A stretch of 33,471 bases of DNA from JBFXDW01 sp050180745 (GTDB taxonomy: Bacteria; Pseudomonadota; Alphaproteobacteria; UBA9219). The stretch is from positions 1 to 33,471 of the forward strand of contig JBFXDW010000004.1 in assembly GCA_050180745.1 (NCBI GenBank). The letters run 5' to 3'. Below the pieces are notes generated by a model. That model saw only the letters and a program-made list of their open reading frames with translations. It was not told the DNA's origin and made no database searches. The stretch's first letter is position 1; every line of letters starts with the position of its first letter. The position numbers and the translations under genes are program-made. Shown here in pieces: positions 24,716 through 31,294 of this stretch.

Positions 24716-24898
24716 ATTCAGTACTTAGGATTCAGGATTCAGCATTCAGGATTCAGGGGGGGGGCTTCCTGTTTCTACCCTTTTGAAGACTGTAGCCCTA
24801 TTTTCCTGATTACAATTAGAATAAACGTTTTTAATTGAGAAAGATCGGTGAAGGAAGCCCCCCCCTGAATGCTGAATCCTGAATGCTGAATGCTGAGT
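24716..24898. repeat. Inverted pair of ATTCAGG heptamer arrays between mutS and acpS
   Basis: Left array: six phased units at 24716-24757 (one degenerate, ACTTAGG), merging into nine G's (24756-24764) and CTTCCTGTTTCT. Right array: five inverted units at 24864-24898 (CCTGAAT, GCTGAAT, CCTGAAT, GCTGAAT, GCTGAGT), preceded by eight C's and GAAGGAAG. The acpS ATG begins one base after the last unit. About 80 bases of A/T-rich DNA separate the arms and include a plausible promoter region (TTACAATTAGAATAAA). The whole mutS-acpS spacer is this structure plus about 100 bases upstream of mutS. Confidence 0.9.
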
Positions 24899-24899
24899 T

Positions 24900-25292
24900 A
24901 TGATTTTAGGTATTGGAACAGATCTTGCGGATATAAGACGGATTGAGCGGGCGCTTGAGACCCATGGTGTGCGTTTTGAAAACCGTCTTTTTACAGAAAT
25001 CGAGCGTGCCAAGGCAAGGCGGCGCGTTAATCCGGCTTATACCTATGCCAAGCGTTTTGCGGCCAAGGAGGCCATGAGCAAAGCTTTGGGGACTGGCATT
25101 AAACAAGGCGTTTTTTTTAAAGATATGGGCGTCATGAATTTGCCATCAGGTCAGCCGACAATGCAGCTCTCTGGGGGGGCGTTGGCGCGATTTGAGGCTA
25201 TGCTACCAGTGGGAATGAAGGGGGTTATTCATCTTGCTTTGACGGATGATTATCCTTATGCGCAGGCCTTTGTGGTGTTGGAGGCAGTGTAA
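24900..25292 (+). CDS. acpS: Holo-[acyl-carrier-protein] synthase AcpS
   Basis: AcpS transfers 4'-phosphopantetheine from CoA to acyl carrier protein. The 130-residue protein begins MILGIGTDLADIRRIE, the exact family start, with the Mg-binding Asp in GTDL, and has RFAAKEAMSKALGTGI with the second conserved Glu. The start is therefore fixed at ATG 24900. Just ahead of it lies only the heptamer array (CTGAATGCTGAGTT), with no Shine-Dalgarno at the usual distance; the nearest GAAGGAAG is about 43 bases upstream. It leads the acpS-lepB-rnc-era block seen in many alphaproteobacteria, although a terminator-like hairpin separates it from lepB. Confidence 0.96.
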   Translation: MILGIGTDLADIRRIERALETHGVRFENRLFTEIERAKARRRVNPAYTYAKRFAAKEAMSKALGTGIKQGVFFKDMGVMNLPSGQPTMQLSGGALARFEAMLPVGMKGVIHLALTDDYPYAQAFVVLEAV

Positions 25293-25370
25293 ACGTGGAA
25301 ATAATGGGTATATTCGCATGGAGCATACCCATGACGGATGAAGAGTTAGAAGATTGTGCTTTAAAAAAAT

Positions 25371-25396
25371 GGGACCCCAGCCTTAGGGGGTGACGG
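25371..25396. repeat. Palindromic repeat after acpS
   Basis: ACCCC and GGGGT arms flank AGCCTTA-type sequence within ATGGGACCCC...GGGGGTGACGG. The flanking bases (AAAAAATGGGAC ... GTGACGGTT) match those at 32730-32765, showing both are copies of one dispersed family. Confidence 0.55.
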
Positions 25397-25433
25397 TTGG
25401 GGGTTAAAGAGTAGGCCTGTTAACAATTCCGTC

Positions 25434-25487
25434 ATGCCAGCACCCGCTTTCGCGAGCACAGGCTCCGGCTGGCATCCCGTTTTTTTT
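25434..25487 (+). terminator. Putative intrinsic terminator after acpS
   Basis: ATGCCAGC (25434-25441) and GCTGGCAT (25468-25475) form an 8-base stem around a GC-rich loop that itself has GCTTTCGCGAGC pairing, followed by CCCG and a run of eight T's. It is also a copy of the dispersed GTCAT palindrome family, so a repeat may have been recruited as terminator. It would separate acpS from lepB transcription. Confidence 0.55.
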
Positions 25488-25528
25488 CTTTCTCACTCTT
25501 GAAATGGAAAAGGTATAAAGGCTTGAAA

Positions 25529-26317
25529 ATGGAAAAGATTGGTATGATGAACGAAGATAATCAGGTCCAGCAAGAAACCTTTGCCGGACGGGCAAAAGAT
25601 ACGGCGGATGAAACGGCTCGTAGCTTTATCATTGCGGCCTTGATCGCTTTATGTGTGCGCGCGTTTCTCTTTGAGCCTTTCAACATTCCGTCGAGCTCTA
25701 TGGAGCCTGGATTGCTTGTTGGCGATTTCTTATTCGTCTCTAAATACGCTTATGGTTATAGCTCACGCTCGACCCTCTTCGGGCTTCTTCCTTTTGATGG
25801 GCGCGTTTTCTTTACAGAGCCTAAGCGTGGGGATGTTGTCGTTTTTAAGCTGCCTCGGGATAATCATACGGACTACATCAAGCGGTTGATTGGTCTTCCG
25901 GGAGATAGAATTCAGGTTCGTCATGGGTTGCTCTATATCAATGGAGAGCCTGTGGATCGGCAGAAGATGGATGATTATATGGCGGCCGATTATCTAACGC
26001 CTCCGGCTAGAGCTGTTGACTATAAAGAAACTTCCTCTGATCGGGCTCCTTACGTTATTCGGGAAGAGGGCGATAATCGTGCTCTTGATGATACGGGGGC
26101 GTTTGTTGTTCCTGCGGGACATTATTTCTTTATGGGGGATAACCGCGATAATTCTCAGGACAGTCGTACGGTAAATGTTGGTTTTGTGCCCGCAGAGAAT
26201 CTTGTGGGCCGCGCTGAGCGTATTTTCTTTTCGCTTGGTGGAGACACGCGCTTTTGGGAAATCTGGAGATGGCCGTGGGAGGTGCGGTGGCACCGCTTGT
26301 TTATGGAAATAAAGTGA
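25529..26317 (+). CDS. lepB: Signal peptidase I (LepB)
   Basis: LepB removes Sec/Tat signal peptides at the outer face of the inner membrane. I chose ATG 25529 (262 residues), which has AAAGG seven bases ahead; an ATG at 25544 is possible. One N-terminal TM helix (SFIIAALIALCVRAFLF, about 32-48) is followed by box B IPSSSMEPGLLVGD with catalytic Ser57, box D DYIKRLIGLPGD with catalytic Lys118, and box E GDNRDNSQDSR. The stop TGA overlaps the rnc ATG (ATGA), so lepB and rnc are translationally coupled. The gene order lepB-rnc-era is highly conserved. Confidence 0.96.
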   Translation: MEKIGMMNEDNQVQQETFAGRAKDTADETARSFIIAALIALCVRAFLFEPFNIPSSSMEPGLLVGDFLFVSKYAYGYSSRSTLFGLLPFDGRVFFTEPKRGDVVVFKLPRDNHTDYIKRLIGLPGDRIQVRHGLLYINGEPVDRQKMDDYMAADYLTPPARAVDYKETSSDRAPYVIREEGDNRALDDTGAFVVPAGHYFFMGDNRDNSQDSRTVNVGFVPAENLVGRAERIFFSLGGDTRFWEIWRWPWEVRWHRLFMEIK

Positions 26318-27015
26318 TGGATATGAATTTTGATATAGAGACCCTTGAAGAACGGTTGGATTACCGTTTTATTGATCGGGCTTTACTTGAAGCGGCATTG
26401 ACACATCCTTCCTTGATGGTAGGGACAAAACGTAAGAATAAGAACAGCTCTTCCCCTTATGAACGGCTTGAATTTCTTGGTGATCGCGTGCTTGGTTTGG
26501 TGATTGCACAATGGCTTTATGAACTCTTTCCTGACTTGCCTGAGGGCGATTTGGCAAAACGGCATGCCTCGTTTGTCAATCGGGATGCTTTGCGTCGTGT
26601 TGCCAAGAAGATTGAATTGGGCAATCATTTACAGCTTGTTCAGCACAATAAAAAAAGTCCTAGCCGTGAAAATCATGCGGCTTTGTCTGATGCTACTGAA
26701 GCTGTCATTGGTGCGATTTATCTTGATGGAGGGTTGACCCCAGCAGCGCGCTTCATCAAAAAATGGTGGGATGACGTGATCCATACGGATGTGACTCCGG
26801 CTGATCCGAAGAGTGCGCTTCAGGAATGGGCGCAAGGGCGAAAGCTGCCTTTACCTGTTTATCGGACTGTGGAGCGAAAAGGGCCTGCTCATGCGCCTGT
26901 GTTTTTGATTGAGGTTGAGGTAAGGGGCTCTGACTCTGTCAGAGCTGAAGGAAAGTCTAAGCGTGAGGCGGAGAAAGCTGCGGCTGAGGCGATGTTGACG
27001 GCGATAGGGATTTAA
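26317..27015 (+). CDS. rnc: Ribonuclease III
   Basis: RNase III cleaves double-stranded RNA in rRNA precursors and regulatory duplexes. The ATG at 26317 overlaps the lepB stop by one base and gives 232 residues. The catalytic domain has the signature ERLEFLGDRVL and the later metal-binding DATEAVIGAIYLDGG. The C-terminal double-stranded RNA-binding domain covers DPKSALQEWAQGRKLPLPVY to GKSKREAEKAAAEAML. The stop directly abuts the era ATG with no spacer. The long inverted arrays elsewhere in the window, if transcribed, would be possible substrates; that is inference. Confidence 0.96.
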   Translation: MDMNFDIETLEERLDYRFIDRALLEAALTHPSLMVGTKRKNKNSSSPYERLEFLGDRVLGLVIAQWLYELFPDLPEGDLAKRHASFVNRDALRRVAKKIELGNHLQLVQHNKKSPSRENHAALSDATEAVIGAIYLDGGLTPAARFIKKWWDDVIHTDVTPADPKSALQEWAQGRKLPLPVYRTVERKGPAHAPVFLIEVEVRGSDSVRAEGKSKREAEKAAAEAMLTAIGI

Positions 27016-27912
27016 ATGGACGATACTCAAGAAACACGAGCTGGGTTTGTAGCTTTTATTGGGGCGCCAAATGCGGGTAAGTCAACGCTTCTCAATCAAA
27101 TCCTTGGAGAAAAATTATCTATTGTCACACGTAAGGCGCAGACAACGCGCATACGTGTGCTTGGGCTTTTGACCGAGAAAAACGCACAAATTGGTCTTAT
27201 CGACACGCCCGGGCTTTTTAAGCCTAAGACGAAGCTTGAGCGCTCTATGGTGCAGGCGGCGTGGGATAGTCTTGAGGGGGCTGATCTGGTTTTGCTTCTT
27301 GTTGATGCTTCTGCGCGGCAACCCGATGCAAAAACGGAGAGCATTGTTGAAGCTTTGGCTACGCGCGGGCAGCGGGCTACCTTGGTTCTTAATAAGGTGG
27401 ATGCGATTAAGCCTGGGAAGCTTTTGCCATTAGCAGAAAACCTTCAAGCTAGTGGTTTGTTTGATGAGATATTTATGATTTCAGCTCTTACGGGTGATGG
27501 AGTTTCTGAACTGCGGGATCATATGTATCAGGCTATGCCTTTGGGCCCATGGCCTTATCCAGAAGATCAATTGACGGATTTGCCAGAACAACTTTTGGCG
27601 GCGGAAATCACGCGCGAACAGCTTTTGGAGCAGCTTCATGATGAGCTGCCTTATGGGGCGGTTGTGATGCCTGAAGGGTGGGAGGTTCGCAAGGATGGGT
27701 CAATCGCAATTCAGCAACAAATTCTTGTCGAGCGTGTCAATCACCGCGCTATGGTGCTCGGTAAACAGGGTGCGCGTATTAAGGCGATTGGTTCAGCAGC
27801 GCGGGAAGAGATGGCTGCGCAGCTTGGATGCAAGGTGCATTTGTTTTTGGATATCAAAGTGGATGAGCGTTGGCAGGACAAACCCGATTATTATCGTATG
27901 TTTGGAATATAG
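27016..27912 (+). CDS. era: GTPase Era
   Basis: Era is an essential GTPase in 16S rRNA maturation and 30S assembly. The 298-residue protein has G1 GAPNAGKST, the switch region RKAQTTRIRVLG, G3 DTPG, G4 NKVD and G5 SALTG, followed by the KH domain ending LGKQGARIKAIGSAAREEMAAQ and LFLDIKVDERWQDKPDYYRMFGI, all typical. The start immediately follows the rnc stop. The stop is 23 bases before the next heptamer array, and no classical terminator other than the repeat structures follows. Confidence 0.97.
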   Translation: MDDTQETRAGFVAFIGAPNAGKSTLLNQILGEKLSIVTRKAQTTRIRVLGLLTEKNAQIGLIDTPGLFKPKTKLERSMVQAAWDSLEGADLVLLLVDASARQPDAKTESIVEALATRGQRATLVLNKVDAIKPGKLLPLAENLQASGLFDEIFMISALTGDGVSELRDHMYQAMPLGPWPYPEDQLTDLPEQLLAAEITREQLLEQLHDELPYGAVVMPEGWEVRKDGSIAIQQQILVERVNHRAMVLGKQGARIKAIGSAAREEMAAQLGCKVHLFLDIKVDERWQDKPDYYRMFGI

Positions 27913-27935
27913 TAAGGCAGACGACAGATAGAAGG

Positions 27936-28176
27936 ATTCAGCATTCAGGATTTAGGATTTAGCATTCAGGATTCAGGGAATCTTCCTGTTTCTTTCTCTC
28001 TCAACTCTCAAAATTATTCCGTCATTCCCGTGAAAACGGGAATCCATATGCTGCAGCGTTTTAACAAGCATCACCATCCGGAGATGGATTCCCGCATGCG
28101 CGGGAATGACAGAAATTGTCTAAAAAATTAGGAAAGAAAGAAACAGGAAGATTTTCCTGATCCCCGACCCCCGCCC
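27936..28176. repeat. Heptamer array pair with nested palindromes between era and the hydrogenase operon
   Basis: Left array: six phased units at 27936-27977 (ATTCAGC, ATTCAGG, ATTTAGG, ATTTAGC, ATTCAGG, ATTCAGG), then GAATCTTCCTGTTTCTTTC. Right side: GGAAAGAAAGAAACAGGAAG (28131-28150), the inverted flank, followed by decayed 7-base units CCTGATC, CCCGACC, CCCGCCC (28156-28176) intermediate between the ATTCAGG and GATCCCC types. Between the arms lies the GTCATTCCCG palindrome pair. The remaining spacer to 28326 is T-rich; I looked for an FNR-type TTGAT-N4-ATCAA site and saw none. Confidence 0.8.
28020..28110. repeat. Long imperfect palindrome of the GTCATTCCCG family
   Basis: The left part GTCATTCCCGTGAAAACGGG continuing AATCCAT is mirrored by ATGGATTCCCGC...GCGGGAATGAC at the right. 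Each half also folds alone (CCCG/CGGG; CCCGC/GCGGG), so either one long cruciform or two small hairpins can form. It is nested inside the heptamer element. Confidence 0.75.
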
Positions 28177-28314
28177 CCTCATCCTCACGCATGCTTTATC
28201 CGTTCCTATAGTATGCCTTTAAAAAAACCTTTCCTTTATTTTTAAAGTTGCTTTATCCTCTGTTCCGTTCTCTGTAGGATGTCGTTCTGACTCGTCGGGT
28301 TACTTCTTTGTTTC

Positions 28315-28320
28315 AGGAGG
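28315..28320 (+). promoter_or_regulatory. Ribosome binding site fixing the TTG start of hydB
   Basis: AGGAGG lies six bases before TTG 28327. No ATG or GTG in frame is nearby, so this strong site supports the unusual TTG start of the first hydrogenase gene. Confidence 0.75.
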
Positions 28321-28326
28321 TGTGGT

Positions 28327-29544
28327 TTGACCCAAAAGCAAGGCTCTCTTCAATCTAAAGACGCTCTTAAAAAGAAAAGTGGGGCAAAGGATTCTTCTGT
28401 TCCTGTTGGCACCAAGGTAATGCTCGATGATTCTGGAATTGCGAATCTCTTAGGGCTTTTGTCTCAGCTGGGGTATCAGCCTATTGGACCTAAGCTTCGT
28501 GATGGCGCGATTGTCTATGAGCCGATTTCTTCTGTTGATGATTTACCGATCGGTATGTCGGATGAGCAAGAGCCTGGGAAATATCGCGTTGTGCCTGGGA
28601 CCAAAGGCTCTTATTTCGAATATGTCGTGGGGCCCACGAGCTGGAAGAAATATCTTTTTCCGCCGCATCAGAAACTCTGGGAAGCTAAGAAAACGGGCAA
28701 TAAATTTGATGTTTCTATGCCGTCTGAGGAAGCGCCGTCTTATGCTTTTATTGGGGTGCGTCCTTGCGAGCTTGAGGCTATCAAAATCCAAGACCGCGTG
28801 TTCGGGTATGGGCGGGAGGATCATGAGGCACGAGGGATTTTTTCGGACCCCCATTATGTCGAGCGCCGCACGAATGCTTTGATCATTGCGGTGAACTGTT
28901 CGCGGGCTTCTCAAAATTGTTTCTGTTCCTCCATGGGGGGATCTCCTCATGTAAAAGGGGAGCAGGGATTTGATCTGGCGATCACAGAGCTTTCCGTCTC
29001 GCCTAAGCATGAGTTTATGATCGAAGTCGGGAGCGAGACGGGGGGGCATGTCCTTGATGCGCTTTCTTATCGTGAGGCGCGGAGCAGCGATCTTAGCAAG
29101 GCAGATGCGCAATTGCGGCGTGTGAAGGCTTCGATGCGTCGCAAAATGATCCCAGATGCTGCGGATGTTCTTAAGCGAAATCTTGATAGTTCGTATTGGG
29201 ATAAAATTGCAGAACGTTGCATGAATTGTGCAAACTGCACGATGTCGTGTCCGACTTGTTTTTGCAGCACGGTTGAGGAAACAACTGATCTTAAGGGTGA
29301 GCACGCTGAACGTTGGCGTTCGTGGGATTCCTGTTTTTCTGGTGATTTCAGCTATATCCATGGGGGAGCTATTCGGCGTGAGACGAAGTCTCGCTATCGG
29401 CAATGGATCACGCATAAACTGTCTAGCTGGCATGAGCAGTTTGGAACCTCGGGCTGTGTTGGCTGTGGGCGTTGTATCACTTGGTGTCCTGTTGGGATTG
29501 ATATCACCAAGGAAGCTAGAGCGTTGAGAGACAGTCGGAAGTAA
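28327..29544 (+). CDS. hydB: Group 3b [NiFe] hydrogenase iron-sulfur subunit HydB
   Basis: This 405-residue protein matches the beta subunit of sulfhydrogenase-type (group 3b) enzymes, a relative of the anaerobic sulfite reductase A chain. It carries electrons between the catalytic pair and the flavin subunit. The N-terminal half has the family segment FIGVRPCELEAIKIQDRVF and a Cys cluster NCSRASQNCFC. The C-terminal half has two [4Fe-4S] motifs: CMNCANCTMSCPTCFC near residue 298 and CVGCGRCITWCPVGID near 376. It starts with TTG behind a perfect AGGAGG. It heads hydB-hydG-hydD-hydA, the usual group 3b order, on one strand with short spacers. Confidence 0.92.
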   Translation: MTQKQGSLQSKDALKKKSGAKDSSVPVGTKVMLDDSGIANLLGLLSQLGYQPIGPKLRDGAIVYEPISSVDDLPIGMSDEQEPGKYRVVPGTKGSYFEYVVGPTSWKKYLFPPHQKLWEAKKTGNKFDVSMPSEEAPSYAFIGVRPCELEAIKIQDRVFGYGREDHEARGIFSDPHYVERRTNALIIAVNCSRASQNCFCSSMGGSPHVKGEQGFDLAITELSVSPKHEFMIEVGSETGGHVLDALSYREARSSDLSKADAQLRRVKASMRRKMIPDAADVLKRNLDSSYWDKIAERCMNCANCTMSCPTCFCSTVEETTDLKGEHAERWRSWDSCFSGDFSYIHGGAIRRETKSRYRQWITHKLSSWHEQFGTSGCVGCGRCITWCPVGIDITKEARALRDSRK

Positions 29545-29561
29545 TCTTTCGAACTAAAAAT

Positions 29562-30452
29562 ATGGGGCAGAAGAAAATGAGCCGTATGAACACAAAGAAA
29601 AAAGATGAAGCCTATAACTATGCGGGTGGAGCGGATCCGATGCAGCCTCGGCCCTTTAAGGTGCTGGAGATTAAGCGGGAGCTCGTGGACACTTTCAGCA
29701 TGAAGCTGGCTCCTGATGATGGCGGCGAGGTTAAGTTTGGGCCTGGGCAGTTCAACATGCTTTATGTGTTTGGAATTGGCGAGGTTCCTATCTCGGTAAG
29801 TGGTGACTCTTCGGACCGCTCAGCGGTCGTGCACACAACGCGTGCGGTTGGAAAGGTCTCGCAAGCGCTGAACAATCTTTCCAAGGGTGACATTGTGGGG
29901 TTGCGCGGACCCTTCGGAACAGAATGGCCTCTAGCTGTGGCAGAGGGGCAGGACCTTGTTTTTGTCGCGGGCGGGATTGGGTTGGCGCCTTTGCGTCCGG
30001 CGATTTATAAAGCTTTAGAGGAGCGTGAGAAGTTCGGCAATATTGAAATCCTGTTCGGGGCGCGGACTCCCGAAGACATTCTTTATCCAGACGAGCTTTT
30101 GGAATGGAAGTCGCGTTTTGATATTAATGTGCAGGTCACTGTTGATCGTTCAACAGAAGGCTGGCAGGGGCGCGTGGGTTTTGTGACAAAGCTTGTTTCT
30201 TCGGGCGGGTTTAACCCCAAAAATACAATTGCATTTACGTGCGGGCCTGAGATCATGATGCTGAATGTCGTTAAGGCACTTCATGAGCGAGGTCTTGCTT
30301 ATGATCGCATTTATCTTTCCATGGAACGCAATATGAAATGTGCGGTTGGCTTATGCGGGCACTGTCAGTGGGGTTCGGCGTTCGTGTGTCGGGATGGGCC
30401 AGTGTTCCGTTATGACAAGGTTATGGATTCTCTTCAAATTCAGGAGCTTTAA
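29562..30452 (+). CDS. hydG: Group 3b hydrogenase FAD/NAD(P)-binding subunit HydG
   Basis: The protein is 296 residues if it begins at ATG 29562; ATG 29577 and 29586 are in frame and neither site has a strong Shine-Dalgarno, so the start may be off by 5-8 codons. It belongs to the ferredoxin-NADP reductase superfamily: FAD-binding region with FGPGQFNMLYVFGIGEVPISVSG, NAD(P)-binding Gly-rich LVFVAGGIGLAPLRPAI, and a C-terminal [2Fe-2S] site CAVGLCGHCQWGSAFVC (from about residue 260), as in dihydroorotate dehydrogenase electron-transfer subunits. It exchanges electrons with NADP(H) or NAD(H) for the hydrogenase. Which nucleotide is used is not decided by the sequence I can see; NADP is usual in group 3b. 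Confidence 0.92.
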   Translation: MGQKKMSRMNTKKKDEAYNYAGGADPMQPRPFKVLEIKRELVDTFSMKLAPDDGGEVKFGPGQFNMLYVFGIGEVPISVSGDSSDRSAVVHTTRAVGKVSQALNNLSKGDIVGLRGPFGTEWPLAVAEGQDLVFVAGGIGLAPLRPAIYKALEEREKFGNIEILFGARTPEDILYPDELLEWKSRFDINVQVTVDRSTEGWQGRVGFVTKLVSSGGFNPKNTIAFTCGPEIMMLNVVKALHERGLAYDRIYLSMERNMKCAVGLCGHCQWGSAFVCRDGPVFRYDKVMDSLQIQEL

Positions 30453-30454
30453 GC

Positions 30455-31264
30455 ATGACGGGAACGAAGACAAAAACCTCTGAAGCCCAAAAGGCGGCTG
30501 CCAAGCCCAAAATAGCAGTTTGGAAATTTGCTTCTTGTGATGGGTGTCAGCTGAGCTTGATTTCTCTTGAAGATGATCTTCTGGAAGTCGTGGGGGCAGT
30601 TGAGATTGCCTATTTCCTTGAGGCGACGAGTGCGGTCATCGAAGGGCCTTATGACATTTCTCTGGTTGAGGGTTCGATCACGACCGAGCATGATGCTAAA
30701 CGCATCCGTAAAATTCGTGACCAATCTAAGACCCTTATCACCATTGGTGCGTGTGCAACGGCGGGCGGTATTCAGGGGCTTAAAAACTTTGCTAATGTAA
30801 ATGAATACATTAATGCGGTTTATGCGCGGCCTGAGTATATCTCGACGCTGAAAACTTCGACTCCGATTCACGAACATGTGCCGGTTGACTTTGAACTGCG
30901 TGGTTGTCCGATCAATAAGGATCAGCTTCTTGAGCTTATCAACGCCACTCTCAATGGGCGTGTGCCGAATGTGCCTCGCCATAGCCAATGTTTTGAGTGC
31001 AAAAAGCATGGAACGGTTTGCGTTATGGTGGCCAAGGGAATCCCATGTCTTGGTCCTGTGACTCAGGCAGGATGTGGCAATCTTTGTCCTTCGACTAACC
31101 GTGGCTGTTATGGCTGTTTCGGGCCGTCAGAGCTTTCCAACGGTATGAGCCTTGCCAAGCAGCTTGAAAAGCTGGGGATGAGCAAGCGTGAGATCAAGGA
31201 TTTCTTCCGTTCCTACAATGCGAATGCTGGTGGATTCCGTGCCGTAAGTGAAGCTTACGAGTAA
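30455..31264 (+). CDS. hydD: Group 3b [NiFe] hydrogenase small subunit HydD
   Basis: The 269-residue small subunit begins with a Lys/Ala-rich extension and then the proximal cluster motif KFASCDGCQLSL (Cys28, Cys31). Further cluster ligands appear in TIGACATAGGIQG, in RGCPINKDQ, and in the C-terminal set CFECKKHGTVC, GIPCLGPVTQAGCGNLCPS and GCYGCFGPS. No Tat signal is present, which fits a cytoplasmic group 3 enzyme rather than a periplasmic uptake hydrogenase. The ATG is two bases after the hydG stop, with AGGAG inside the end of hydG. It pairs with HydA to form the catalytic core. Confidence 0.94.
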   Translation: MTGTKTKTSEAQKAAAKPKIAVWKFASCDGCQLSLISLEDDLLEVVGAVEIAYFLEATSAVIEGPYDISLVEGSITTEHDAKRIRKIRDQSKTLITIGACATAGGIQGLKNFANVNEYINAVYARPEYISTLKTSTPIHEHVPVDFELRGCPINKDQLLELINATLNGRVPNVPRHSQCFECKKHGTVCVMVAKGIPCLGPVTQAGCGNLCPSTNRGCYGCFGPSELSNGMSLAKQLEKLGMSKREIKDFFRSYNANAGGFRAVSEAYE

Positions 31265-31294
31265 AAATGCTAACTTGAAACGAGGGAGCCATTG

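Noticed and set aside
28180..28326. FNR or other oxygen-responsive operator before the hydrogenase
   Set aside because: I searched by eye for TTGAT-N4-ATCAA and close variants and found none. No regulator can be supported.
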